Assembly: GCA_949318235.1 (NCBI GenBank)
Contig: OX439133.1
Span: 22,906,101-22,970,100, forward strand
Length of the DNA: 64,000 nt
Direction of reading: 5' to 3'
DNA from: Ecdyonurus torrentis
Lineage: Eukaryota > Arthropoda > Insecta > Ephemeroptera > Heptageniidae
Shown here piece after piece: positions 11,621 through 25,285 of the stretch. Below the pieces are notes generated by a model. The model did not search any database. It was not told where the DNA came from and saw nothing but the letters and a program-made list of their open reading frames with translations. Numbering within the stretch: position 1 is the stretch's first letter; each line of letters opens with the position of its first letter. The translations under genes were made by a program, and so were the position numbers.

Positions 11621-12279
11621 ATAATATTAATTATAAAATTTAATTAAGGAAGTAAATAGCGTTAGTTATTAAATTACATCTACACGTGATTATATTTTGA
11701 ATTTATACATTATTTCTATTTTTTTTAAATATATTTATTAATATAAATTATTATTACATATTTTTAAAGAGATTAAAAATATATATTTTTATTAAATTGT
11801 TTATATTTAATATTAATACTAATATATTAAAAAATTTATATATTAAATAGAAGTTGACAGTGATTCCATTTTATGTTTTAAATAATTTCATTATGGATAT
11901 TTTTGTAAGAGTGTTTAAACAAGTTAAGATAAAGGCGTTGAAAGTGCAGTGAAAAAATCTTTTGATATACTTTGTAAATCTCTTTGTGGTGGGTTGCTGA
12001 TATCAATGATACCTCATAAACTTAACGGTTGTGAATTATAAAACGAAATTAAAGTCAAGAAAGTATTAGTCTGTATATTTCCATTGAATAACATTTACGC
12101 ACATACACTTAACACAAATTTTTATACCGAACGTTTTGCATTATTTCCCTTTACTTAACTTTTTGTAAGGTCTAAACCTGTTCTGTAAAGCAGAAAGTTG
12201 CAGTCTTGATAGTTTCAATGTCTGTTGTTGTTTTGTCAAAATATGAAAGTAGAAGCAAACTTGTGTTGGCATGTGCTCT

Positions 12280-12282
<3 letters not shown>

Positions 12283-12317
<35 letters not shown>

Positions 12318-12352
12318 GCTCTCTCTCTGTCTCTCTGTCTCTCTCTCTCTTC
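12283..12352 (+). repeat. (CT)n microsatellite
   Basis: An interrupted CT repeat of about 70 bp. Open frames across it are Ser/Leu low-complexity translations, not proteins. Confidence 0.85.
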
Positions 12353-12787
12353 TCCCTTCTCCCCATACACTTTTGTTTTATGATTCTATATATTTCCTCA
12401 AAAGTACAGACTATGTCATAGAAAATGTAACTCTATTGCCTATCTTAGAGTAAAGACAAACAACAAATAAATGTTCTATGACAGACATTGTACAAGCACT
12501 TTTATAGAGTGGTTGCATTCATATAAAATTCGACGCCATATGTGTTTAACATTGCTGTGCAGAGAAATTGTCAGTCAAACGATTCTTATCGCAACATTAC
12601 GAGTTGATTTATCTCACAGTTAAAGTAGAGGTAATGATGTCTAATTAATTTAAGCGAATAGATTTAGAAATGCAGCAGTGATCATCTCTCTTATTGTTAC
12701 ACATCAACTCATATTGGTGAGGTAAAATATGTAAAATCTTTGACTGACAAAATCTTTGTTGATAAAATAAAATCAGTCCACACTCAC

Positions 12788-12971
12788 CTGATATCCATCA
12801 TAAGTCCACGAAGCCCATTTCATCTGGCAGCTCTGGATGTCGAAAGGAAAGTACTCGACGTTGATGTCGCATGAACTGCGATATATTCCGTGACTTAGCC
12901 AGACCACTTCGCCTGTACTTGATACAATCACGTTGGTGTTGATCACGGCGGAGTTGTACTGAGAGTCAGCG
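12788..12971 (-). CDS. nicotinic acetylcholine receptor subunit, Cys-loop exon
   Basis: This 184-nt exon encodes part of the extracellular ligand-binding domain of a pentameric acetylcholine-gated channel. It begins after a TTGCAG acceptor and ends CAG before a GTGAGT donor (12782-12787). Entry is in phase 2: the upstream exon supplies AA and this one C, giving Asn in the loop A motif LYNNADSQYN. It ends in phase 0. Visible hallmarks are NTNVIVSSTGEVVWLSHGIY, then the Cys-loop SSCDINVEYFPFDIQSC with the usual 13 residues between cysteines, then WASWTYDGYQ with the loop B tryptophan. The next exon, holding loop C and the first membrane segments, was not found below 12788, so whether this is an alpha subunit (vicinal cysteines) stays open. 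Recognition of the family is firm. Confidence 0.95.
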
Positions 12972-13266
12972 CTGCAACATAGGCAAGTAGAGGCCACGTG
13001 GTTATTTGTACTATATACACTCAGAAAACATTTGTGTGCTGTCAACATACAAATGTTACAGTGTACCTACACGAAATACATTGATAGCACTTCAAAGCAC
13101 GAGTGTATTTTTATTAAATATTCTGTCTTGAAAATGCTAGTGTCGATGTAAGTATGATGAATGCCAAAGGTAGATGGGCTCTTTTAAACCATCATTTTAT
13201 TGCAAGTAAAAAGAAAAAAGCTATAATACAAATGCGTATCTTGATGGATTGAATTTTTCTCCTTTA

Positions 13267-13317
13267 GAGAGAGAGAGAAGAGAGAGGGAGGTGGAGAGAG
13301 AGAGAGAGAGAGAGAGA
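13267..13317 (+). repeat. (GA)n microsatellite
   Basis: An interrupted GA repeat of about 50 bp inside the receptor intron. Confidence 0.8.
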
Positions 13318-13529
13318 CTGTCACAATTTTATTAGAGATCTGTAACAAAGTAAATTTCTTTGTTGTTTGCTATGTTGTTGATTTTCTTTAACTCAATGAT
13401 AATGTCAAGTCTTCAAAGATATAAGAAGTTTGACCAGAGATTTTCTGCAATTTTCTTTATGTGTGATACAGTTAAGTATAAATAATACAAATAGAAAAAC
13501 AAACCTTAGTTTTAACTTTTGTATTGTGT

Positions 13530-14400
13530 GGCGAGTATATTTTTGTTTGTGCGGGGGCGGGGTGAGAAATTTAAAATCTCGCCCCTATTTTGCCGTGTGT
13601 AACCTACGTCAGGTGGCGCCTGCGTGCAGAGATTCAGCCCTGGACATGCGCGCCACCTCAACATGCGGTGGAAAAGATGAGAAATAGGGGAAGAAGGGAG
13701 AATAGATATAAGATGGCGAGTGTATAGACGAAACTCGCGGCTTTTATAGCACCTGCGTGTTACGTCTATCTCGACCACCTGTGATTGGTTTGCTTACCTG
13801 TGTTACGTAAGCAAACGTTCTACATTGACCCGCGCTCCTTTTGAACTATAAAACACGTGTGTGGAGCGCGGATTTTGTGGGATATCGTGATTGCATCTTT
13901 ATGCAATCACAATGTGCTGACCTACCATGCTGTCGATGACCGTGGAGACCTGAAAGGCCGTGATTTGTGAACTTCGCGACTGTACGACCAAGTATAGTAT
14001 AGGTCCACGAGTTTAATTAAGACATTTACACTATATATGGCACGATGTTAGGGTATTATATATGTATGTTATGTATGTGGGGGTGTGTTTGAGTGGGAAT
14101 AAGGGTGGGTTTTATAAGAGTGAAAGTTAGGAAATTAGGGTGGTTTAGATTTGTAAAGCTGTAGGGAATAAAGTTATATAATCATAACTATATTCTTTTA
14201 TTTACCAGTTATTAATCCTTCACTTAACCTAATACTTAATTAACCTTAGTTGCTGAAATACTTAAGGTCTCTTGCCCCTACCTGAGCTAGTTGGAGGGCT
14301 TATGACGTCACTTCCGTGACATCATAAACACCACCGACCCCCCATATCAACCCCTTAAGTCAATAAGGCAAAGTATTTCGGTACAATTGTGTGAATGAGA
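13530..14400. mobile_element. GC-richer island with hairpins, TATA box and poly(A) signal; possible solo LTR or other retroelement remnant
   Basis: The block is clearly richer in GC than its surroundings. It contains three successive perfect hairpins (13788-13816, 13830-13871, 13887-13910), a TATA-like CTATAAAA at 13846-13853 with CACGTG beside it, and GATTGG (a CAAT-like box) at 13783-13788. About 320 bp downstream is AATAAA (14168). An imperfect hairpin with TGACGTCA lies at 14300-14327. The promoter-then-poly(A)-signal order resembles a long terminal repeat, but no second copy, primer-binding site or coding region confirms this. A cryptic promoter or another foldback element are alternatives. 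Confidence 0.3.
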
Positions 14401-14739
14401 GCTTGCACATTGCAGCGCTCAGTCGCCATCTTTATGGTTGAAAGTAAATTGTGAGCATAGATTGACTTTGATCTACTTAGAACTTTTACATTATTACAAA
14501 CTTAACGATGTACATAAATGAAATCCGCCAAACTAAATCAATGGATGGCGTTACTTGTCTTCCTTATAAACCTTATGGCGTTTCGTTTTTCCAACAGTGT
14601 CGTCCATGTACCAACTTTTTTGAATTTATTTTTACATCATTGTTATCAGCGTAATCGTATCTACCCACCGAAAAAAAATCGAAATTATTATAATTATTAT
14701 TTAGTCATGTTGGTTGTCCGAGTGATTGTTTTCCTAATC

Positions 14740-15697
14740 AAAGTGACAGCTAGAGAGTCGGGAAAACCATTTCTTCCCCAACCCTCGCCACTTCCTGTCG
14801 CACGTGCAGTGAGAACCAGCCGTCTCACTCAGTATTATTTTCTTACAGAATTTTGTATGTTTGATTTTGTCAAGTTTTGTTCCATGATTTATAAAGTTAA
14901 AATTTTACTCCACACTCTCTTTCTCTCTCTCGGTCTCTCTCAGCTCTCACATCGCACGCACCTGCTCTATTATAAAATAAATATAATTCTAATTCAGTGA
15001 TAATAACTGATATGGACACGTTACTTGACAAGAAATTTGATTTCTCATTTTTTTTATGCATTGCGATAGAGAGAGAGATACATGGTATTTTTAATTTATG
15101 TTTATTATTATGTATTTTTAATAATTTGCATTTCTGTTTACTATTTTTTTCTTGTTGAATAAAACACGGAATGTGTAAATCACCTGATATTTATTTATGT
15201 CATAAGAAATAAATAATAACATCCAAAATGTAGATAATTTGTATCCAAGTTTTATTTTGTAAATTTTGTTTCATATAAAACTACGATTTCTCTCTCTCTC
15301 TCTATCTCGTGTTTAGTATGCGTGCACTTGATTTACTATATAAATATAAATATGTAATTCTAAATGCAATTTGTAGTAACTAATACACTTTTTTGACAAG
15401 AAAATAAAAAGACTCGATTTTTTATTTTATATATATATAAAAAGGGGGAACATATATTTAATAAGCAGGCCTGAGCTTTGAAGAACATCTGTTTTTTGTT
15501 TTTTTTCCTGTTATTCTAATAAATAAGAAACATAAAAATATTTTTGCAAATCAAAGGCTCTTTTATTGTGACTGTCCCTCTATCCAGGAAATGAACGGCG
15601 AGCGTATAATAAAATATTACTACCCTCCGCTCGACTATCGCAGCAAACATGTTACACGCTGTATCGTCTTCTTGTCGACTTCTTCAAGCCTTATACT

Positions 15698-15747
<50 letters not shown>

Positions 15748-16012
15748 TAATTTTATGAAAGAAAATGTATAACTAAAATTGAATATAAAAATAATAAAGA
15801 TTTTGAATGTTATTATTATTGCTATATAATGAAATAAATGCAGCACAAAAAATAACGCATATTACGTAATTACGTAATATATTACGTAATATATTTACAC
15901 GGAAAGTATAAATTAAAATTTTTACTTTCCGTGTTTTATGATCGCAACAATATAAGAAAGCGAAAACTAACAGAAAAATAATGTATCAAAATTAAATAAT
16001 AAATGGAGAATA

Positions 16013-16044
<32 letters not shown>

Positions 16045-16161
16045 CAAACAATCAATCTAAAAAAATTGAGTCACATTATTGCCTGTGGCGACTATAGCCA
16101 AATAAACTGTTTCAGTGTCATCACTGAATTTAGAATATAATATATATAGTAAAGCAATCGC

Positions 16162-16198
<37 letters not shown>

Positions 16199-16800
16199 CT
16201 TAAATTTTATGAATCAAAATGTCAAAATAAAACTTATATAAATCTAAATGTTGAATATTCTATTATTGCTGTATATCCGGACATAAATGCAGCACAATAT
16301 GACGTAATGCGCGCAAACGTAGTTTATATACTTTCCATGTTTTATACAAAAAAAATAAAAAAAAGCACTTGTAAAGAAAAGTAAAAAAAAAAAAAAAAAA
16401 ATCTTGTCAAAAATTAAAGAATATTTTATTATGAATGAAATGCTATACATAATATATTATTATATATTATGATTTATGATACACAAATGCAGCATGCAAT
16501 AGGTAAACATTTTCCGTGTTTTATTCTACAAGTATAAGATTTATTTATTTTGTAAAAAAAAAAGTAGCAGTAATAACTGAATTCAGAATTACATATTCAA
16601 CAAAGCAGCACACGACGCGAGTAAGAATGAAATTTTAATTTTGTGAAAGAACAAAATGTGACAAAACCAAACAGACAACATTTTGCAAGAAAATATAATA
16701 CTGACTCGACGACGGCTCTCACTGCTCGAGCGACAGGAAGTGGCGAGAGAAGGGAGAAAAATATTTTGCTTGGCCTTGTATTTCTGGCTGCCTACTTTAC
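14740..16800. mobile_element. foldback-like element with (GA)/(CT) subrepeats
   Basis: Sequence at 14750-14845 (with CGCCACTTCCTGTCGC and GAGAACCAGCCGTCTCAC) is mirrored at 16688-16780 (ACGGCTCTCACTGCTCGAG, GCGACAGGAAGTGGCG). Between the arms are several related subunits, each with a GA or CT run, an ATTTTATGAA-like block, a TAAATGCAGCA block and a TTCCGTGTTTTAT block (15700, 16020, 16165, 16490), plus inverted forms nearer the left arm. A perfect 12-bp hairpin, ACACGGAAAGTA, is at 15897-15934. This suits a foldback element whose arms contain tandem subrepeats. No transposase was seen. Confidence 0.5.
15701..15742 (+). repeat. (GA)n microsatellite
   Basis: An uninterrupted GA run of about 42 bp within the foldback-like element. 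Confidence 0.85.
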
Positions 16801-18545
16801 AGGCGTTCTTCTATTAAAAATATTTTGCTCAAATATTTGGAAAATAATTTTTTTTTTTTTTTTTTCGTCGCATCGCTTATTTTTTTGTTACACTTTTGGT
16901 GTAAATTTCAATAATATCGAGTAATTAGTTACCAAGTTATGATGGAATAAAGGTGCAATGTTATTGGTATAGGCTTTATATCGTTTTGGCACACCCTTAA
17001 GAGAACAAATTCGTTACTCCATAAGCAAACATTGCACAGACAAAAATATACAAGAAGTAATAACTATGTTGGCAAGTTTTCAGCAACATTTATTTGTGCA
17101 CAGCATAATTTGTGCAATATTGAATAATAATTAAGTTACATTGCATAACTATTATATTGTACAGCAGAATTATTAGAATTGTTTCAATTTAGCAATATTT
17201 ATGCTACAAGTACGTTAATGTAGCATAAATGTGGAATAACTTCAATATTTGATCAAGTTTATAACAGAAACTTTCAAGTAACATTTCAACTTTACTTGAT
17301 GTTAATTTTATATTTGGCTGCTGTCTAGTTTGTCAGATATCAACTGATCACCTTAAACTTCAGCAACAATACTTTCTATCAAATATCGTCTCAGCGTGAC
17401 GTCATGACGAGGCACACAGGTTGCCTACTTTACAGCTGTCTTGCTTACATTTATGTCGTGGTGACAATCAGTTCAGAGGTCACGTTTGATGTTTAACAAG
17501 TTAAGTAGGGTCTGCTGTTGTTAGACATGAAGTATGGCTTGTAAGTCGAGAGCTCACACATGACGTAATATTAGTAATGACTCTATTGATCATTCATATC
17601 TTCTTTGATTTTTAATATATTTTTAATTTTAAAGTTAATATTATGTAACGGATTGTATTAATACAGGTTTAATATTTAATTATTACATTTTCACAATTTG
17701 AAATCATATCATAGTTACATATCTCACAAGTACTTTCCAAAAGAAATTGGAATAATCCTATAATTTTATTGCATTCAATTTATAAATATAGCCAATTTTT
17801 TATTAATAAATAAAAAATAAAAAGTTTAAAGGTTTAAAACATATTAGTGTGTAAAAAATATTTTTAATAATTATATAATAATTTAAATGTTTTGCATTTT
17901 AAAATATGTTTTTATATGTAAAAGAATGAAATTAAAAGACTTTTGTTACTAATAATAGTAATATAATAAATAATACTCCATGTAATGTATATTGGTTTAC
18001 AAATTTTTATTTTACTGCACAACAGTTTCGTACCTACAAGGGTTGTACGTCACGGCATGAGCGTTTTTGATGTATAAAAATAGAAAAAAAATGTTTTTAT
18101 TTATTCTGTATAAATTAGCTTTTTAAATAATTAAGTTTTGAATTTCTATAGTTTGTAAAACTTTTTACAACTTCGAATGTTGATTCTAAAAGATAGAAAA
18201 TTTGTGATCTTAGGACGTTCTTCTCGCTAACAAGTTAAATCAGTTAATTTTAAAATATGGTTTAAATTTTTGTATCACTTACAGGTTACAAGATTTACAA
18301 TTGTTTAATGGATGTTACCATGCAAGTGCAGGCCCTGGCCAATCACGTCGTACTTTGGCTAAGTCAACAACCACCACACGTTTTTTTTATAATTCAAAAA
18401 GTTGCATTTATAGTTAATTTTAGGTATTGTAACTTATAAAATTGCGACTTTGCACTCTTAATTTTTTTTTTTTATACAGCAAACAATACGAGAGTAGACT
18501 AACAAGGCTGTGAGACAATTAAGAGGTGTAATATACCACACTTTC
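16801..18545. other. AT-rich intronic sequence, nothing recognised
   Basis: There is a patch of ordinary-complexity sequence at 17320-17560. The rest is A/T-rich. No exon-like stretch with good splice sites was recognised. Confidence 0.4.
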
Positions 18546-18555
18546 ATGTTGTTTA

Positions 18556-18634
18556 TTATCTCTCTTTGTCGTTCTCTCTCTCTCACTCTGCCGCTCTCTC
18601 TCTCTCGCTCTGTCGCTCTCTCTCTCTCTCTCTT
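18556..18634 (+). repeat. (CT)n microsatellite with TGTCGCTC interruptions
   Basis: About 80 bp of CT repeat, regularly interrupted. The minus-strand open frame across it is Glu/Arg low complexity. Confidence 0.8.
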
Positions 18635-19549
18635 TTGCCATTAATATAATTATCTCTCTAACATTCAGAAAACCTATATTGTACCTTTTATTATTTTTAT
18701 TCTTTTTGCCAATAGTAATTGCTTTTTTTTTTTTTTTTTCTTCTTCTTCTTTTTTCAGAATCACAACTCAAAAAACCTAATCATTGCTAAACCTTACTAA
18801 ATATTATGCAAAATATGTTAAAACATAAATCTCACACAAGTATCACAATAATAATTTTGCTTTGTATATATTTTTTTTACACATTCTCCATCATTTTAAA
18901 CAAAAATAAAAATTAATGATTTGAAAAGATATCACAAAATTTTCCCTCTTACAACAGAAAAATGTGCAAAATATTCAGATTTACTATATCTTTTTTGTTT
19001 CTCTCTTTTGGCAAATGTTTGCGTATGATATATATATATTTTTTTTTATTTTACAATTTTTATTAATTTTACATCACTATTTTTTTTTTACCATTAATTT
19101 TTTTTTTTTTTTTTTTTTTTTAGTGTTCTATAGTTTTTTCTATGATGAATTTGATTTTAGTTCCTGGAGGCGTTGAGTTTTGTCAAAATAAATAATACAA
19201 AAATTTAATTCAACGAATAAACCAAAGTGAGAGCTTAAAGTTATATAATTTAGTCAAACAAGCTTAAAACTAAAACAACAGTTATATTATAAAAAAGTTA
19301 ATTTAAATCACATTCTTACTTGCGTGTACAAAATGTGTGACAATTTGCATTGCAGTGTCACTGGCTTGTGTAGAAATATCTTGGACTTAAATGAATGTAA
19401 AATACAAACCACAAAAAATTTCATTCTCTCTTTATGTATATATTTAACTAAACTTAACTATTTTACTGTTCTTTCTTTGTTACATTGAAAATTTATCAAG
19501 TGGGTTTGTCATGTATTATAATTTCAGTACTGTTTTCTTTCCATTATTA

Positions 19550-19681
19550 TCAGCAAGAAGTCGTTTTAAAATATTAAATACAAATGGGATTTCTGAAACT
19601 GTTGCTTGTTTTGACCAAGACCCAAATGCAGTCACTTATAAGAAAAGTTATAAACGCTTCATCATGCAGAGCGATAAATAA
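19550..19681 (+). pseudogene. possible short coding remnant
   Basis: A 43-codon stretch ends at TAA 19679-19681. It has balanced composition unlike the surrounding low-complexity DNA (for example NTNGISETVACFDQDPNAV) and follows a TTATTATCAG acceptor-like sequence. I do not recognise the protein. It may be the last exon of something, a transposon scrap, or chance. Confidence 0.2.
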
Positions 19682-20084
19682 CTGCCTGGTATGTATTCTG
19701 TGTTCGTGTTTTTTCTCCCCCTTTTTTTAAAGATAGAAGTTGTAAATTAAGTTCATTAATTCTAACAATTATTTAAAAAAAATATGTATTTTACATATTG
19801 GAGAATTTTAGCATCATATTATGTGAATCATATTTATTACTTAAGAAATCAGTACAGAAATACCTACTTGAAAATATATTGTTTTACAGTGTATCTGATT
19901 ATTTCGCAGTTAATAATAATGTCAAATATAATTGATCTTAAAGAAGACATAATTTGCTATAAATTTAATTAGATTTTGTTTTATGTATGTTGTGTGTTGA
20001 CTCTACTTGTTCTACTCTGTAAAGACATAGAACGTAATAAAATACGAGTATTATATCTTAAGTTATCTAAAGTTATATATTATA

Positions 20085-20250
20085 ATGACTGGTAAGGGAA
20101 AAACTGTTTCAAGACTGACTATAAGCGATTTCGCTCACATCTGCTTCCGTTTTGACGTACGTAAGTAGAAACCAAAGTGCATTGGAGTGAAAGCAGCTAA
20201 AGTCAGCCTCAAAACAGTTGTACCTTTCTTACTTGTTAGTCAAGATGGTT
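20085..20250. mobile_element. short inverted-repeat element (MITE-like)
   Basis: An imperfect inverted repeat: GACTGGTAAGGG..AACTGTTTCAAGACTGACT on the left, mirrored by CAGCCTCAAAACAGTTG..CTTACTTGTTAGTC on the right. The middle has CTTCCGTTTTGACGTACG. Fragments resembling the middle recur near 44395 and 45560. Confidence 0.45.
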
Positions 20251-20904
20251 CAGAGCATACACTAATGTTTAAGTTGTCCCCATGTATCACCCGTACTTTT
20301 TTATGCATTATAATGCAAAAATTTTGCAAAATGTTGAAACCGTTGAAAATGTTAAAATAAAATGTTGAATATTTCAAATAAATGGATCTTAAACAACTTT
20401 AAATCGCGCAATTGACACTCTTTTTCTTTAAAATGTGACCTAATTGTGATAAGAAAGAAAAGATAGAAACCCTTAAATCCGGTTTCTGCTCATCACAATT
20501 GACTTTGCAAGTTTTAAAATTTAGTAAAACACACTCGTGCTTTGACGTACATTTCGTATCGATATAAACATACTCTCTAAACATTTGCACGTTGTCAATT
20601 ATATATTTCAGTGTATTACACAGAAATGTGCAGTTTTATATAAAATGAGTTTTGTCAATGTCAAAGGTCATAATTCTCTTTAATTTCCTCTATTGCTCTG
20701 TAACAGTTTCTCTCTTTGTTCTGTTAAATAAATTTAGTCTTAAAATAACATGTACTAACGTAAAATAAAATATAGTGAAAGAAAGACCACAAACATCTCG
20801 TTGTTTATAAACATATAATAAATTAGAAAAAATTTAAAATTTAAATTTTTTATATATTGTTTTAATATAATTTAAAATTAATATTAAAATATTTTTAAAG
20901 TTTT

Positions 20905-21618
<714 letters not shown>

Positions 21619-22797
21619 CTGACAATCAGTCATGGAGTCGATACCAAAATTTTCGATACCGATACGATACCGATATTTTTAAATCTACCCGATACCGATA
21701 CGATACTGCTCAAAAAAATTTGCTCCGATACGATACCGATACGATACCGATATTTTCCGATACTTTTTCGATATTTTTGCTATATCTCATACAATAAATA
21801 TTGCACTATAAATTTCATTTTTTTTTTCACCTTTGAGACATAAATTGGTATCATAAAATCCATGTATATTTTTGCCACATTTATTATTTTTTTATTTATT
21901 TATTCATTTATTCATTTATTTACTTATTTACTCATTTATTTATTTATTTTATTCTAATGTTCGTTTGTTAAACTAAAATGACTAAAAAAATTATAATAGA
22001 TTTAAAAATATATATATTTCATTCGTTTAATGAAATTATACGATTAGAATATCCTCTACTGTTTCCAAGCACTTTTGTTAATTATTTACAAATTAGCAAT
22101 TTCTTTATTTCGTATAGAAGTAATTTTCAAATATTTAATAAATTTAATTTTTTTTCATGGTATTTTTTTAATTTGCTAAAGTAAACAAAGTATCATTAGC
22201 TTTCGTATTTATTTTATTGGCTCAAATCATCCCCGCTAAACGAAAGGGGTTAAAGTCCAAAATTCCCCTATGGTCGTAAAAATCCTTTGATTTTGTAAAC
22301 TTTTTAAAATTTTAACCTTGTAAAAAATTTATGTATAAAGACATTAACGGAAGTATGCTACATCTTTTGTAATTTGTAATGCATTGAATTTATATACAAT
22401 TGCAGTGATTTAAAATGTCAATCATTGACTATATTTTATTGTGATTTCTACCGGCGCTTTAGTCATTAGGAGAGATCATAGATAGTACTGTACGACCACA
22501 CGACGGATTTCTCAGAAACTTGGCGACAGTCGATCGCTCTTTTCTTTTTTTTTTTTTTTTTTTCATAAAAAGAAGAAAAAAGTTTAAACACCGTTTTCTT
22601 TATTTTTATTGTATGTAAAATAAAAAAAAAATACTTTTTACCTGGTGGCTTTATAAAAAGTATAAAATAAAAATACTGTGCACGGCGCCCTGCCCTGTTG
22701 TTATAGCACAATGAAAAATAAAGGAGTGAATTGCATTGTCCAAGTACGAAAGATAGATAAACAGTAATCACTAATGGAATGTTCTCGTTGCTTCATA

Positions 22798-22800
<3 letters not shown>

Positions 22801-22835
<35 letters not shown>
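22801..22835 (+). repeat. poly(T) tract
   Basis: A run of 35 T inside the hAT-type element. Confidence 0.7.
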
Positions 22836-22836
<1 letters not shown>

Positions 22837-24059
22837 TATTTTTACTTTTATTTTATGAGAGAGCAAAAGTCTCAAAGTATCGAAAAAAAGTATCGAAATT
22901 CGACGATATTTTGCTGATATCGGTGACCGATACCGATATTCGATACTGCACGGATAGAAGAAAAACCATAATTTATGCTGCGGAGCATTATTACTACGAT
23001 TCTATAGTATAAATTGTGCTAAAACGGAATTTAACAATCGTTGTGCTGTGTGGTATAAATTATTATGCTAGCAAGCAGCATATTTAATTGTGCTGGCTAA
23101 TTGTGCCATATTAGCACAATATTTATACAATTATTTTCAATAAGCAAGATGGCGGCTCATGAACCATATCATACTTTATTACAGTCATATCTAGCTAATT
23201 AGACATTAAAATATGTTAAATTTATTTTATTTACAATAAATAAACTTGTATCGAGCCACAGATGCAAAAAGTTTTAAACTTTTCGTGAGAAATCCGCCAA
23301 TTTTTTTTATGCGCGTGACGTCACCAAAAAACGAGGGAAACGAGCAGCAGCGAGAAAAAAACATGTGGTCAAGTAAACAAAAAGTCAGCAGTGATTTTTA
23401 TCATTTTATTCTAGATTATTGGAGTTTAATTGATATAGTTTTGTATAATTTACCATCCTAAATGTATATTTATTGTGTAAATGTATTGTGAGTTTTCAAA
23501 ATTGCTTTACACGTGAAATAACGAGTGATTGAAGTTTGCTCATGGTGGACCGACAAGCTCCAGCATTGCATTCGTCTTTATTGTGGAAGGTAAGGAAATT
23601 ATTTTATTATGTCATGATCAGTCATTGCAATATACTTCAATGTTATTGATGTGTGTTTTCATTATTTTGACGTCCCAAGATAACGACGAAAACAAATTTA
23701 AATATGCCCTACAGTTTCACAGTTTGTTTTATATACAAATTGTAGTGTGCGTATATCATAATAGTGTATTTTGATTTTGATTCAAAAATAATTATATTAT
23801 TTTTGATTACAGATTTCCAATGAAAGGATGACCTGTATGTGATATGAATCAACTGATTTACCAGGTTGGTGAACATCATGGAAAGTTTGGGAGAAAAAAC
23901 AGCGAGGTCAAAAACGCAATACTGTCATTTTTGCTGCCATGTTTACACCCATCACACGATTGACATTTTTAATTACTTTGCATAATATCATAGTAAATAT
24001 GAATTCTACGTAATTAATAGTTACCTTATCTCTCACGTTATACATGTAACCCGAGCCAT

Positions 24060-25285
24060 ACGAAAATGCTGATAAAAGTTTGAGAAAGCCTTGATTAAGT
24101 GCTTATAAACATTTGATAGTAGTGTTTTTGTCTGATAATACATGGATAAAGGACTGATAGAGTTTGATAGAATTTTTTGAATCTAGGAGTAAAAACTGAA
24201 AAAAGTATGATAAATATATTATAAAGTATTGATAAAAGTTTGATAATTATAAATGACTGATAAACGTTTGATTATTTTTTTTTTTTTTAAATTTCAAACA
24301 TCTGATAAAAGTATGAATATATAAACTTAAAAATAAAATTTGAAATTTTTCAAAAGTCTGATAAAAGTTTGATGACCTAACGGGAAATAAATTTGGAGGG
24401 GAACGCGAGGCGCCTCTTTTGGTAGACGAAACTGTTGAGGACTTAGAAAATTTTGGAGTGTACAGCAGGAGCAGAGGTAGCAGGCAGTAGCACAAGTCAG
24501 CCAGAGCAGTATGCACGCACTTTGTTAGCGCTTACATATTTCAATTAAAACTAAGCAGCAAGAAGCTTCACCTACTTGTAAGAGGAGCTTCATGTGGTCA
24601 TCATGTTAATATATAGGTAAGTGACATGTTCACATTAATAATTATTTCAATATTTATTGTAATTAATTGTATTTCATGTGTTACAGCTAGGAAACCAACT
24701 TGATCTCAAGCTGTTACGATTACCGATGTGTGCGACTCATCCGCTCCTATAATCCGATGCATCCTTTGAAAAATAAAGTTTTTTTATCTTATTAATTGAA
24801 GAATATCAATTAATAAGAATATTTTGTAATACAAGGCAAAATTGGCAACAATGTTATGACAAACATTGAAGTGGGTAGTGCTGGGTGGAATGTGGGATGA
24901 AGGGTACAGGAGGGAGGGAGGGGGAAGGGGGAGGGAAGGGAAGAGAAAAATGCATAATTATTTATCAGTTTTTTATCAGACATTTATCAGCTTTTTATCA
25001 GACATTTATCAGCTTTTTATCAGACATTTATCAGATTTTATTCAGTGTTTTATCAGCTTACAAGTCAAATTTCAATGTAAAATTTTACATGTATAAGCAT
25101 AGGAGAAACGAAAAAATTTGTCCTATGCTTATACATGGTAATTTGACTGATAAAGGTTTGAAAAGTGTCGCATATAAGACTTTTATCAGACCTTTATACA
25201 TATTTTATAATATCTTTATCAGTCAAAATTTATCAATGCTTTATAAACCATTTATCAGACTTTTTGTGTATCACGGGAAGTGTTT
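24060..25285. repeat. inverted block of TGATAAA/TTTATCA repeats nested in the hAT-type element
   Basis: The left part (24070-24375) is peppered with CTGATAAAAGTTTGA-like units. The right part (24960-25265) holds the same units in reverse orientation, including about four tandem copies of a 22-23 bp unit, TTTTTATCAGACATTTATCAGC, shortened here to its core TTTATCAGACATTTATCAG (24966-25036). The two parts form a diffuse foldback with a middle of about 580 bp. A perfect 17-bp hairpin lies at 25088-25137. Confidence 0.55.

Noticed and set aside
1..12781. Loop C and transmembrane exons of the receptor
   Set aside because: Expected next on the minus strand, but no stretch with the vicinal cysteines or a first membrane segment was recognised; they may lie beyond the left edge.
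12972..13048. Extension of the Cys-loop exon upstream to an ATG
   Set aside because: The extra codons are intron; a TTGCAG acceptor lies exactly where receptor homology begins, and the phase fits the previous exon.
13430..13778. Open frames of 85 and 88 codons on opposite strands
   Set aside because: They overlap in the GC-rich island and are explained by its lower stop-codon density; no similarity to a known family is seen.
14518..15000. 160-codon open frame on the plus strand
   Set aside because: It runs across one arm of the foldback-like element and CT microsatellite sequence, with no recognisable domain or codon pattern.
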